Shown here piece by piece: positions 8,881 through 19,244 of a stretch of DNA of 64,000 nucleotides. Under the pieces are notes generated by a model. The model was given only the letters and a program-made list of their open reading frames with translations, ran no database searches and was not told where the DNA came from. This DNA is from Yponomeuta sedellus. Its lineage: Eukaryota > Arthropoda > Insecta > Lepidoptera > Yponomeutidae. Made by a program: the position numbers and the translations under genes. The DNA is taken from the NCBI GenBank assembly GCA_934045075.1, contig OW203734.1, positions 19,694,182-19,758,181 on the forward strand. Direction: 5' to 3'. Position 1 is the first letter of the stretch. Every line of letters begins with the position of its first letter.

Positions 8881-9000
8881 CACCACGGCCGGACTCGTAG
8901 TAAATTCAAAATTGACGATCGTCGCATAAAGCAAGAACGTGCTTACATTGAGGCAAGTTACACGAAGTTTGTACCAAGATTTAAGTGGTTTGTTAGATAG
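8881..9000 (+). CDS. Unrecognised C-terminal coding segment
   Basis: A 39-codon stretch before a TAG at 8998-9000 reads HHGRTRSKFKIDDRR then IKQERAYIEASYTKFVPRFK and WFVR. Its basic, aromatic-rich makeup is more protein-like than the poly-I/K/Y background. Upstream the frame stays open to about 8800 but becomes low-complexity. It could be the last exon of a host gene or the end of a mobile-element ORF. I do not recognise the family, and no polyadenylation signal is close by. Confidence 0.25.
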   Translation, partial: HHGRTRSKFKIDDRRIKQERAYIEASYTKFVPRFKWFVR

Positions 9001-9082
9001 TAAGAGGTTATTTTAGAATAGTGAAAAAGTAAAAAAAAAAATTGTTAGTGATTAATTTAACTTGAATAATCTTTGTGTGATA

Positions 9083-9118
9083 GGCTTCTCATTTAGGAGG
9101 TCGTGAATTCGAACCCTG
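9083..9118 (+). mobile_element. SINE-D head fragment
   Basis: GGCTTCTCATTTAGGAGGTC followed by B-box-like GAATTCGAACCC resembles the SINE-D tRNA-like head. Only about 36 bp is recognisable. Confidence 0.45.
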
Positions 9119-9143
9119 TACGAACGAACCCTAGAGCATATAC

Positions 9144-10160
9144 TGGAGTGAAACACATGAATGTAGGACAAAAATGATTTATTTCGTAAGTACCCGAGCT
9201 AACAAATTAATTAGCAGATACCGTACACTACATCTTCCCCTTATAAAGAACAAATATTTACTCAATAATAACTTGAAATTCGTATCACCGCTGCCACCAT
9301 GAAGCGAAACACATGAATGCAGGGCAAAAATAATTTATTTCGTAAGTACCCGAGCTAACAAATTAATTAGCAGATACCCTACACTACATCTTCCCCTTAT
9401 AAAGAACAAATATTTACTTAATAATAACTTGAAATGCGTATCACCGCTGCCACCATGAAGTGAAACACATGAATGTAGGGCAAAAATAATTTATTTCGTA
9501 AGTACCCGAGCTAACAAATTAATTAGCAGATACCCTACACTACATCTTCCCCTTATAAAGAACAATATTTACTTAATAATAACTTGAAATTCGTATTACC
9601 GCTGCCACCATGAAGTGAAACACATGAATGCAGGACAAGACTGATTTATTTCATAAGTACCCGAGCTAACAAATTAATTAGCAGATACCCTACACTACAT
9701 CTTCCCCTTATAAAGAACAAATATTTACTTAATAATAACTTGAAATTCGTATCACTGCTGCCACCATGAAGTGAAACACATTAATGCAGGACAAGACTGA
9801 TTTATATCATAAGTACCCGAGCTAACAAATTAATTAGCAGATACCCTACACTACATCTTCCCCTTATAAAGAACTAATATTTACTTAATAATAACTTGAA
9901 ATTCGTATCACCGCTGCCACCATGAAGTGAAACACATGAATGCAGGACAAGACTGATTTATTTCATAAGTACCCGAGCTAACAAATTAATTAGCAGATAC
10001 CCTACACTACATCTTCCCCTTATAAAGAACAAATATTTACTTAATAATAACTTGAAATTCCTATCACCGCTGCCACCATGAAGTGAAACATGAATGCAGG
10101 ACAAGACTGATTTATTTCATAAGTACCCGAGCTAACAAATTAATTAGCAGATACCCTACA
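9144..10160 (-). mobile_element. Tandem array of a TRIM-like mini LTR element (7 LTRs, 6 internals)
   Basis: Seven 84-bp repeats alternate with six 72-bp spacers (period 155-156 bp). Read on the minus strand, the 84-bp unit runs TGTAGGGTATCTGC to TTTCACTTCA, so it has TG…CA ends, and carries AATAAA near its middle. Directly downstream is TGGTGGCAGCGGTG, placed like a primer-binding site that begins with TGG. Directly upstream is the purine-rich AAGGGGAAGATGTAG, like a polypurine tract. The array starts and ends exactly at LTR edges. Flanking 5-mers TATAC (9139-9143) and TATAT (10161-10165) look like a target duplication with one difference. No coding sequence. It could also be a plain satellite whose edges happen to mimic LTRs, but PBS, PPT, TG/CA, polyA signal and flanks agreeing makes that less likely. 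Confidence 0.75.
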
Positions 10161-10324
10161 TATATTATTATATACCAACGGTCACCAATCCAGAACCTGA
10201 CCGCGCCTGCTGTTTTGACACTTTGCAACCGCCAAATAGAATAATCCAATAGGGCGAACAGTTATCGTCTATGCATTACACTGGGATGATGCCATGAGTT
10301 CATGTATTTATTATTCTTTAGATA

Positions 10325-10357
10325 CGACTAATATAGCCTGAACAAGAAGAAGGAAGA
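10325..10357 (+). mobile_element. RTE-1/SINE-Z tail scrap
   Basis: CTAATATAGCCTGAACAAGA followed by AGAAGGAAG is the extreme 3' end of RTE-1 or SINE-Z; nothing else of the element remains. Confidence 0.5.
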
Positions 10358-10470
10358 TACGATGATGTTAATATGCATCTTGAAGTAACAATACTTGCTT
10401 GTATTCAGCTTTTCCTTAGGTTACCTCAGAATATTTTCCTTAACACGTAACTCGCGGCATAGATGGCGCC

Positions 10471-10600
10471 ACACGTACTGAATTGTCTTTCCTGTGGGCT
10501 AGGCCAACTAAGCTGTCAGTATAGTATAGGTGCTTGGCAAGACCACTTTGTCTCAAAAACAATGTCCCAGGCACTGCAGCATTTGAGTGATCCCATGACG
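10471..10600 (+). mobile_element. SINE-F middle fragment
   Basis: Sense: TCTTTCCTGTGGGCTAGGCC, then CAATGTCCCAGGCACTGCAG. Both the head/core and the terminal tail are missing. Confidence 0.7.
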
Positions 10601-11200
10601 GTAAATTTTTCTCTATTAAACAACTTTCTTTAAATTGTAATTTTCCTATGAGTGCGCGGTCTAAGGCGACTTTGTCTCGCGTCGCTCCGTTACGCACGTC
10701 ACGGTCGTAAAATCTATACTTTAGTTGCGTTCCGTGTCGCCGGACTGGCGGTTTGATGGTTGGGCTTAATGCGGATAAAGTGACATAATTTGGAGTATAG
10801 CTGCGATTCTGCTTTAGAGGCACATCTCGTTTCTTGCTAGTGGTTGTAAACAGTAGCTGTTAAACGAAGCATTTAAAAAAATATATGATCTAATTCCGGG
10901 AAAAAAACTGTAAAATAAATAGTTTTAATGTTGTTTACATACCCACTTTCCCACAACGCTAACTCTAACGCGACAGGCTTCCTGAAGCTTACTAGCGAAC
11001 TACGGCGTCACAGGGATATTGTCAGTTCGCATGAACGTATTTACTGGTTATAACAAGTTTTCGCAGTTCGTGTTAGTGGCGTTAGGATCAATTACTAAAA
11101 CTGGTTAACTTCCAGTGAGTGAGCTTTGCAAATTGTGAAGGTCTGAATTTGAAAATAAATTCTGCAGTGCTAATTTTCTAGTAGAAATGCATAACGAGTT
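10601..11200. other. No recognised feature
   Basis: Moderately GC-rich between 10650 and 10760 (GCGCGG, CGTCGCTCCG). The open frame across it on the minus strand shows no domain. Confidence 0.4.
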
Positions 11201-11204
11201 CACA

Positions 11205-11272
11205 ATTTGTCTGCCCGTCCGTCCGTTCGTCAGTCCGTCCGTCCAGACGGACGGACGGACGGACAAGTCCGT
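11205..11272. repeat. (CCGT)n/(ACGG)n inverted microsatellite
   Basis: A CCGT run meets its own complement ACGG at about 11247, making a simple-repeat palindrome able to form a hairpin. Confidence 0.9.
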
Positions 11273-11643
11273 GGACCAGTCCGTTTTTGAATGCTTGTTC
11301 CTTGTTTGTTATCTAACTCTTTTTATGAACTTATTTGTTTATGTCTATTTGTGTATATTACGTAGGCATAGATTGGAGGCTTTTTAATATGGCAAAACAA
11401 CGTTTGCTGAGTTAGCTAGTGATTGTATAATTAGCCTCTACATTGTACTTTACAACTGTTTATTCATGGCAAGTTACAGCCATTCCGTGCGATCAGATAG
11501 CAGCGAAGAGCCCTTGTAGAAATAAAAATAAAAATTGAAGACAAGAAATAATTTTTTTGGTCGTTCTCAGGTGTTATTGGCTCATTGTACCAATATGCAG
11601 TGTCTTATCATTCAATCCCTCATTTGTATATATTGTTACAATA

Positions 11644-11742
11644 TCCATCCGTCCGTCCGTCCGTCCATCTGTCCGTCCGTCCGTCCGTCGATCCGTCCGT
11701 CCGTCCGTCCGACCGTCCGTCCGTCCGTCCGTCCGTCCGTCT
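11644..11742. repeat. (CCGT)n microsatellite
   Basis: About 24 CCGT units with a few substitutions. It produces the PSVRPSV frames seen in three reading frames, which are not genes. Confidence 0.95.
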
Positions 11743-11871
11743 TTGTCATAAGGGCCGGTTTTGTCACACTCTTTCGTGAGAAATTCGGAGAGACAGAACT
11801 ACTGTTAAGTATTTACTTAGCAAAGTTCTCAATTCGGGAATTAGCCCCATAAGTAGTAGGGGGCTGAAATT

Positions 11872-11897
11872 TGATATATATATATATATATATATAT
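11872..11897. repeat. (TA)n microsatellite
   Basis: Uninterrupted TA run. Confidence 0.95.
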
Positions 11898-12345
11898 TTT
11901 AATTCTTTATTGCACTTATTACATGAGTAAATGTGCAAAGGCGTGCTTAATGCAAGAAGCATTCTCTTGACATAGACATATATATTTGTTACGCTGACCA
12001 AATAGTAGAATTAATAAAAAAAAATAGGATACCTCCTCTGCTCCTCTAATCTAAATTGGGGATGCATTTATTTTTCTTGCTTAAACTATAGCGTGGGATT
12101 GATCGATTATATTGTAGGATTGGTCGTTTATTGAAATAGCAGATTCTGTATCCTTTTACTAGACAAGTATGACCAACCTTTAGTTTCGTTTTCGGATGAG
12201 AGCAGTCGTACGTCATTTTGAGATGAAACTTACCTGGAACAAATGGAAAAATAACACATAAGAATCACGTCACTTGTTAGTAAGTAGATGTGATTATCCA
12301 CACACCTTGTGTTTATGAAAGATTGTATGTAATTTTGTTGTTATT
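11898..12345. other. No recognised feature
   Basis: AT-rich, no repeat seen. Confidence 0.4.
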
Positions 12346-12550
12346 TTATATAACATAACATTTACACACAGGCACATACATTGCTTCTGGCCCCACACTA
12401 GGATACCCTGTGTCGTGGGAAATGGAAATAACGACATCACAAACATGTAAACATCCAAGACCTGCGGATTTTTTTTGTCCCCAGATGGGATACGAACCCG
12501 GGACCTCTTGTACGGTAGACAGATGCTCTACCGCTGCGCCACAGAGGCCG
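12346..12550 (-). mobile_element. SINE-H (tRNA-derived)
   Basis: Antisense copy with head GCCTCTGTGGCGCAGCGG and a B box lying in GGTCCCGGGTTCGTATCCC, then the GGATGTTTACATGTTTGTGA body. Better head conservation than the copy at 1236-1436. Confidence 0.8.
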
Positions 12551-13065
12551 GCATAAGTAATTTATTTTTGTTTATTTATATGTAAATTAATAAATTTGTT
12601 GCGCCAAGTTTCTATAGGTTCTATAATTAAGTAAATGAACTATCGTAGTAATTTACATTTTAGGTAAGATAAAGTGTTCTTACATCACCTGTCTATTCTA
12701 CAATATTAATAAATAAGTCAGAAATACAAACTCTATAATAAAAAAAATTAAAACTATATTATTTTGAATTTGACGCAGGAATTTAAACCAATCTGGAACT
12801 TGACCCTTTATGTTGGAGTTAGAATATTTTGACACCATAGGCAATCTAAAAAAAATAGGATATGGTTTTGCAGGAGTATAAAAATAAAAACAATTAAATT
12901 GCTCTAAGTAATAGTAAAAAAAAATACTTTTCAGTGACCTCGTTTTCTAACCCTCGGTGACAAATGCAGAATATATTATAAAAACGACGTATCTCCTTAC
13001 TAAACAATTAATTTATTTAGAAATGGGATAAATGGCTATTATAACTTCGAAATATTTAGATAAAT
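12551..13065. other. No recognised feature
   Basis: AT-rich, no coding signal. Confidence 0.4.
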
Positions 13066-13067
13066 AT

Positions 13068-13111
13068 TTAGTATGGGGCTAACGAGATCTGTGTATTATG
13101 TCCATGAAGAA
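13068..13111 (+). mobile_element. SINE-G tail fragment
   Basis: TAGTATGGGGCTAACGAGAT and CTGTGTATTATGTCCATGAA match the SINE-G 3' end. Confidence 0.65.
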
Positions 13112-13364
13112 AAAAAATCTTTGTGCTTAAGGCCCAAATTTTAAAACCATGCATGGACTTTTCATTTCATCTCCACAATTATTTACATCTGGAAATGTAA
13201 TTGTAAACCATTGTTTAATTACTGTCACTGTTCCTCAAAAAAATTAATATTTTATGACATTATACCGATATTCTATATTTAGTAACAACTTTTACATTTA
13301 AAACGTTTGAGTGAATATATTATATGAAAATTACAAAAGAAAAAAAACTCTTTTGAAATATGTT

Positions 13365-13724
13365 CTTATACTATTTTTATTTTTAATGCACTAACCCATG
13401 CTAAGGACAAATTAAAAAAAAAAACCTATTTAGAGGCTAAAAATTTCACCCATGCCGGGATTCGAACCCGCAACCTCTGGCTATCCGTGCCAGCGCTCTT
13501 TCAATTGAGCCAATGGGCGACTGACCGGCATCAGTGAAATTTCGAACCTCTTTACACTATTCTCTGTATTACGTACAGGCAGCGACATCTGGCTTAAGCA
13601 AATTGCATCACTTACAGCCCCGACTACCTACTTTGCAGTTAGGTTTTACATCGGAACGACATCACTGTACCACATGATTATACTATTTTTATTTTTGATG
13701 CACTAACCCGTGCTAAGGACAAAT
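13365..13724 (-). mobile_element. SINE-P with linker at both ends and 8-bp TSD
   Basis: A full-length antisense SINE-P lies between two direct copies of the linker (13366-13412 and 13678-13723, both containing GCACTAACCC and GCTAAGGACAAA). AATATGTT flanks the whole at 13357-13364 and 13725-13732. The duplication encloses both linkers, so this extended form seems to have inserted as one unit. Confidence 0.85.
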
Positions 13725-13739
13725 AATATGTTTTTACAT

Positions 13740-14465
13740 ACGACACGACACGGTACGACACGTTAATGCCGTAGATAATTAAAACACAAGTAAACCATTT
13801 ACAGGCTGAAAAGTTAATTCGGGTAGACTCTTTGGATTCATTATAATTAGGTCATCCCAGAAATGAATAGATGACTATGGCTGTCAGCTACGGTGATAGT
13901 TCTGGTGGTCGCCAATGTCCTACAATCGAAGCCAATTCGAGGTCCCCAGTTGGTGAAAAATGATACAGAGTATTCATTAGAGGCTTTCATTTATCATTCA
14001 CATTAAAAGCGGGGCCGTTTCCGCTCGTCATGATGCTTTAGCAGTCTCAAATTATTATGAAGTGGTTGAGGGTAAACATCGTGTTTTGTGAAACCTTTCA
14101 ATAAAAATAACGAGGCGGTTTTTGTGCCGTCTCTTTGAGAACTTACTTTGCCTTGCAGGCGTTTGTACCTTAAAAAACCAACAATTTAAAACCAAATCGA
14201 CATAACACACGCGCAACCACTTACATTTTTTTTTTATTTATTTACAGTAAAAAAAAATTATATGCAATATAATGCCTCCCATCCCCCGAAACCGGCAAGG
14301 TTTATCTGTGGATTGGGTTTAGTAGTCACCAGCTTAACATGTTGTTGGAAATAGTATAATACTAGTGCTATGCTCGGCAAATAGCTTGAACAAACTCAAA
14401 ATGAGCTTGCTATATACGCGCAAGAGCAAACATATTCAATTTTAGTCATTGTTGTTAGTTTGACA
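13740..14465. other. No recognised feature
   Basis: Starts with short CGACACGACACGG direct repeats; the rest shows no match in the window. Confidence 0.4.
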
Positions 14466-14467
14466 AA

Positions 14468-14525
14468 AATACATACACACACACAAACACCACACTTAAA
14501 TACACACACATCCACACACACAATA
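14468..14525. repeat. (AC)n microsatellite
   Basis: Imperfect ACAC/CACA run. Confidence 0.9.
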
Positions 14526-14671
14526 AATGTATTATAGAACTTTACGTTATTAAAAATCTAAATGTGTAGTTGTGGAAGAGCGGGATCTCCTGGCACAGGT
14601 GTTGTACACTTGAAAGGAGATCTCAACCTTGTAAATTCTGTTTGATAAATGTTTTGTTTAAGAATAGTACA

Positions 14672-15325
14672 TTTCAATACAAGTGCGGAAAGGCTGTCAC
14701 TGCAAAGAGTTCCGACAAATGTCTACGGTTGACAGTCGGAACAAGTTGCAATGACGGTTCCGCACGTGTACTGAACGACTATTTTTAATACAGTTGCGAA
14801 ATTAATAAGCAATTTAATAAAGAGAAAATATTTGGAAAATAGCACCCACCGTAAAAAAATATAAGCACAGATTTTTTTTCTTCACCCATTCTAATAGGCA
14901 AAGGGAACTATGCCCATACAGCCAAGTCTTCAGTAGAATTTTTTTATAGATATGAAATGAAAATGAAATTTAATGATATGAAATGAAATGAAACCTAACT
15001 TAACTCATTCAATCAAATCATTAAATCTGATATTGAAACAAATTAGTAAGTCATAAAAACTTCTATGATTTTTTTTAGTGAAAACTTCGTGGTTAGTTTT
15101 TCTTTTTAATAGACATTATTTTGACAGTTGGGAAAAAAAACGCACGAGTGCGGGAAAGGTAAAAAAAAGCACGAGTTTGTAATGGCCCACATCCCGCACG
15201 CTATACATCCCTGTATTACGCCACTTTTTGAGCAACTGTATTAAAAAATAATTTTCTAATCTAATCTATACCATTACATAGCAGTGTAAGGTTTTTTGAA
15301 TTAGAATTGTTTTTAAAACCAAATG
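14672..15325 (+). mobile_element. Repeat I, ~650 bp, short-loop copy
   Basis: Opens with a stem: ATACAAGTGCGGAA pairs with TTCCGCACGTGTA, GTCACTGCAA with TTGCAATGAC, and GTTCCGAC with GTCGGAAC. It continues with CAGCCAAGTCTTCAGTAGAA, CGCACGAGTGCGGGAAAGG and GAGCAACTGTATTAAAAAAT. Other copies: 38092-38772 and 59222-59822. Here the stem's loop lacks about 30 bp that both other copies have. Non-coding; class unknown. Confidence 0.8.
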
Positions 15326-15601
15326 TATGTATTAAAAATATTTTTTTTTTGTTCAACTTTGGATTTTAAATGGACTTTGACAACATCCTCGTATGTTGTT
15401 TTTTTATATTCAAGTTTAAGTCTTGTATCGTCTGTATCCAGCGACTCCCCGCGACCGTAACCAGGGGAGGAGTCTCTAAAATGCATGGTTGTTCACCAGA
15501 GTCATATTGGTCCGGTAATGGTCGTTACATTTACACTATCGGTAGTCCAGTAACCAATCGCAGTGCAATGGTATAACCAGTGCTTAGAAATACAGTCATT
15601 G

Positions 15602-15672
15602 TTACATTCCTGTATTCGAACCCACGACTTACAGATTGAGAAGCCGGCAGTCTACCGCTTCGGTACCACAGC
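15602..15672 (-). mobile_element. SINE-D head
   Basis: Antisense GTATTCGAACCCACGACTTA, CAGATTGAGAAGCCGGC and TCTACCGCTTCGGTACCAC match the SINE-D tRNA-like head. Core and tail are absent. Confidence 0.6.
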
Positions 15673-15792
15673 TCAAAACTCAACGAAAATATTGTATAGA
15701 ATCAGGCGTTTCTTTGCGGAAATCCATAATACCATTATAAAGTGAAAATTACTTTGCCAAATCCCACCAAAAATTTTGAAAAATTAAAAATT

Positions 15793-16044
15793 ATAAAAAC
15801 CTATTTAGAGGCTAAAAATTCCACCCATGCCGGGACTCGAACCCGAGACCACTGGTTAACCGTGCCAGCGCTCTCCCAACTGATGGGCGACCACTGACAT
15901 CAGTGAAACTTTGAACCTCTTTATAATACTCTTTGTATTACGTACAGGCAGCAACATCTGGCTGAAGCAATTTGCATCACTTGCAGCCCCGAGACTACTT
16001 TGCAGTTAAGTTTTACATCGAAATGATATCGCTGTACCCAAATG
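15793..16044 (-). mobile_element. SINE-P, nearly full length
   Basis: Antisense from AAAAACCTATTTAGAGGC to GATATCGCTGTACCCA, the SINE's 5' end. A small deletion removes part of the A-box arm (CCAACTGATGGGCG). Confidence 0.85.
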
Positions 16045-16049
16045 ATTAT

Positions 16050-16404
16050 ATTCTTTAAAAATTAGTTGACTTTTAAACCAATTTTAGTTGAATGATTTCA
16101 ATAGGGCACATAATACTCGTAGTTAGCAGTAAAACGGGATATCGACAATGGGCTTAAATTTTCAATGGTATGTAATGGTTTAATATTAAATATTATCATT
16201 CAGTGGTTCGTAACATGATTGCTCAGCAGGAAATCATGGTTGGAAACTGACTTGCTCCAACGCTATCTGACCGCATTATCTATATCTGTATTTGTTAGAC
16301 CAAAATAAAGTAAAAATAAGCACTTTGATAGATAAAAGAAAAATAAAATTATTTTACTACTTTGATATGGCAACAATAAACACGTTTCTCCATTAATATT
16401 TAAC
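16050..16404. other. No recognised feature
   Basis: No repeat seen. Confidence 0.4.
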
Positions 16405-16578
16405 GTTAAGCCTTTGGTGCCGGCTGTCATATAATGGCAGTCGTTAAGCCATGTCAGAGGCCTTATGAGCGGCTTGATAACTTCTGACAGCAAGGTGTAG
16501 GGGAGTATGGCCTAATCTTCCTGCGATGCAGAAAGAGACCCGTGCCCCAGCAGTGGGGGCATACAAGGGTTGATAACG
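16405..16578 (+). mobile_element. SINE-5S 3' part
   Basis: From GTTAAGCCTTTGGTGCCGGC to GCCCCAGCAGTGGGGGCATA and GGGTTGATAACGATA. The 5S-like head is missing. An internal deletion removes the CTCCACC…CCCGTGG block. Confidence 0.8.
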
Positions 16579-16579
16579 A

Positions 16580-16934
16580 TAATGCTTAATATTTATCCAT
16601 TAATATTGCAGAAAAAGTCATAACTCGTCAGAGGCGAAAGAAATTTTCACCAGGCCCGAATCTGGAACCTCTGGAAAGAAGCTACGATTACTATTAACTT
16701 GTACGAGTACAGCCTCTTTGTCTCCGCCTTTAATTTCCTTAAGTGGACACGAGCAATTTTACAAAAAGGCAGTTGAAAAAAGGAGAGAAAATCCTAAGTA
16801 ATTTGCGGGATCCACTTGGGCTATAAATGAAATGAATTTTTTTTCATGGTGACAAAGTGGGCGGGTATTACGTTCAGAATTACTTCGTTATACAGGCGTA
16901 AGTTGAGTGCTGCTGTCAAATATTAAAAAGCTCG
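16580..16934. other. No recognised feature
   Basis: No repeat or coding signal seen. Confidence 0.4.
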
Positions 16935-17256
16935 AAGTGCTCGTGGCCTAGGCAAACCGAGTGATTTGAATCAATTACTTAAGTTAAGCAACAACAGGCG
17001 CGGTCATGTGCAGGATGGGTGACCGTCCCGTGACTACCGCTAGGGGCACGAACATTTTCCCTGAGGAAGGTAGAGGCCATACTCCACCACAGGGGCCATG
17101 TCTGAATTGGTGGAGGCTTGCAAGACTAGTGGCTGGTCTTACTGGCAGAAGTTTTCAAGCCGCCTTAAGGCCTCTGTAACTTAACGACAGCCATCTGTCG
17201 ACGGCACCAAGGGAAAATGCCACTAGCGTTAGTCATAGACGGTTTCCCGTCCATGC
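16935..17256. mobile_element. Chimeric SINE-5S: sense A head joined to antisense B body
   Basis: 16937-17042 is a sense subfamily-A head with TTAAGCAACA at 16984 and GGATGGGTGACCG at 17013-17025. From about 17043 the sequence switches to an antisense subfamily-B 3' half (CTTCCCTGAGGAAGG, then GCAAGACTAGTGGCTGGTCT), ending in GTCATAGACGG. The two parts come from different subfamilies, so this is a recombinant or a nested insertion, not a simple palindrome. Confidence 0.85.
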
Positions 17257-17318
17257 ACGACACGAACGACACTTATAACATGCACAACAGTGTTATGATA
17301 TAAGTGTCTTTTATCTTA

Positions 17319-17469
17319 AAAACCTATTTAGAGGCTAAAAATTCCACCCATGCCGGGATTCGAACCCGCCACCTCTGGTTATCCGTGCCAGCGCTCTTTC
17401 CAACTGAGCTAATGGGCGACTCACCGGCATCAGTGAAATTTCGAGCCTCTTAACACTATTCTCTGTATT
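17319..17469 (-). mobile_element. SINE-P with 13-bp TSD
   Basis: Antisense and 5'-truncated inside the GTAATACAGAGAATAGTGT region. GTCTTTTATCTTA occurs on both sides of the insert. A 13-bp target duplication with 5' truncation is the signature of target-primed reverse transcription and fixes the 3' end of this form at …AAATAGGTTTTTA. Confidence 0.9.
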
Positions 17470-17530
17470 ACGTCTTTTATCTTACCAGGCAGCGGCCTAT
17501 TGTACCAGGCAGTTGGCCTGCAAGAATAAG

Positions 17531-17740
17531 CAATACTAAAAAAAGTAATTTATAATATAAAAATGAATCGCTGAATGTGTTGGTAAGCGCAAATCTCAAG
17601 AGCAGCTGAATCGATTTCGCTAATTCCTTTTTTGAGAATACTCCTTGAAGTACGAGGATGGTTCTTACGGACAGAAAAATAAAATAAAAATCAAAGAATC
17701 GTTTGCTATGCGGTACGAAGTTCGCTGGATCAGCTAGTTT
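17531..17740 (+). mobile_element. Non-autonomous Helitron
   Basis: Matches 2792-2974 throughout (TGAATCGCTGAATGTGTTGG, then GGTTCTTACGGACAGAAAAA). Its 3' end GATCAGCTAG is followed by host T, as Helitrons require. The 5' end reads TTATAATATA, so the first TC is mutated. Confidence 0.75.
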
Positions 17741-18504
17741 TTAATAAAATTTAATATTTTTCGCACAAAGGTGTTATGATAAAATAGATGAGTGACTTAG
17801 ATGGTAAAGTACAGTGGCCTGCGTCACCGTTTAAGACACTTATTAAGGAAGAAAATAAACAAAGACTTCGTTTAAATAAAATTTACCATTTTCCGCATAA
17901 AAACATTATGATTTAATAGATAAGCGTCTACCCTAATATCATATTATCAGGCCGCGACCTCAGGCCGAAGATAAAACCGCCGTTACCATAAACTAGCCAA
18001 AACGTTATCAACGTCGCTTTACAGTCCACCGAGGAGCCTAAAAACTGTCCAAAAAAAGTTAGGGCATAAAAAAAACTTTTTAATTTAGCACCGGAGCGGA
18101 CGGCCAGTGAAAATCATTAATATTAATCCCGGGAACCTTTGATATAACTGTGTCACATGAAAATATGCAAATACGGTGTAACTACGAGCACCGTAGGAAG
18201 GTGCATCCGTAGTGAAAAAGTAAATTGGATGTAGGTGACAGTTTTTGTGATGCAAAAACGGGCGGGGGCCAAAAGGCCGTATACTAATTGGCTTGTTAAG
18301 GGAGGCATATGGTAAACACAGGGTCAAGTACAAAATTGCTTTTCTGATAGTGTTTGACTACAAAATTCTCGCTCAGGGTGTAAGGCTACCCCCACAGCTA
18401 TCTAAAAAATCTTCTTACGCTTCCTTTCTCAATATTTACCAGCGGATACTTAGAGGTATCGTGAAATTAGTCGCAGTGGAGTTTTAGCGAGCATTAAACT
18501 CTAT
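17741..18504. other. No recognised feature
   Basis: No repeat match; small overlapping frames on both strands show no domain. Confidence 0.4.
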
Positions 18505-18742
18505 TTGCGAAGCACGTAAGAGCGCTTCCATGCTTCGCAAGGTACGTTAAGCCGTTGGTGCCGGCTGTCATTTAGTCATTAAGTCATGTCAGAGGCCTTA
18601 TGAGCGGCCTGATAACTTCTAACAGTAAGGCACGCCACTGGCTTACAATCCTCCACCAACCCGGACTTGGCCCCCGTGGTGAAATATGACTTTCCTGCCC
18701 TACAGGAAGGGACTCGTGCCTCAGCAGTGGAGACAAAGGGTT
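18505..18742 (+). mobile_element. SINE-5S 3' part
   Basis: From GCGCTTCCATGCTTCGCAAG through TGGTGCCGGCTGTCATTTAG and CAACCCGGACTTGGCCCCCG to CAGCAGTGGAGACAAAGGGT. The head is absent. Confidence 0.85.
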
Positions 18743-18749
18743 GATGTCA

Positions 18750-19244
18750 TCTAAGAATGGAAAAAAATAGATTTAAGGCCGAGTTCTCCGGCACAATTTC
18801 TATTGCACTTGTTGCGCTGAGTAATAAAATAGTTGAGGCAAAATATTTTTTTTCGGAATTAAAGATAAAGTAATTAATACAATTTTGACGACCACCGTCA
18901 CTAACATATTCTTCGTTTTCCTTCGTCCTCTTACTCCTCCGTGGGGTCTGAGGGTGACACATGGGCTTCCCATTTATCTCTGTTCATGGCTAGGGATGGT
19001 AGTTCCAGCTTAATACCATAACATACACATATTCAGTGATATTAATTTATTTTGGTTTAATTTTAATATCCGTAACTTCGGCCTAGTTTCTGAATTGAGA
19101 CCTAAATACTCGTAAATAGTTGCCTGTAGTCCCATTGAATTTTTAGAAAAGAGCGTGACAGAATGTTAGCTTTTATAAAACCATATTTAGTTATGATTCA
19201 GAATCACCTTTGCAAGATTTGTGATGGTGTAAAGATTAAAAATT
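18750..19244. other. Mostly unrecognised
   Basis: 18880-19010 contains CCGTGGGGTCTGAGGGTGAC and CATTTATCTCTGTTCATGG, loosely like 43140-43200; possibly an old mobile-element ORF. I cannot place it. Confidence 0.3.

Noticed and set aside
9144..10160. CRISPR array (regular repeats and spacers)
   Set aside because: Spacers are as similar to each other as the repeats are, lengths do not fit, and the surroundings are eukaryotic.
10440..10823. 127-codon minus-strand frame
   Set aside because: Its end overlaps antisense SINE-F, and the rest shows no domain or coding neighbours.
11535..11852. 105-codon frame rich in PSVRPSV
   Set aside because: Translation of a CCGT microsatellite; the same peptide appears in all three frames.
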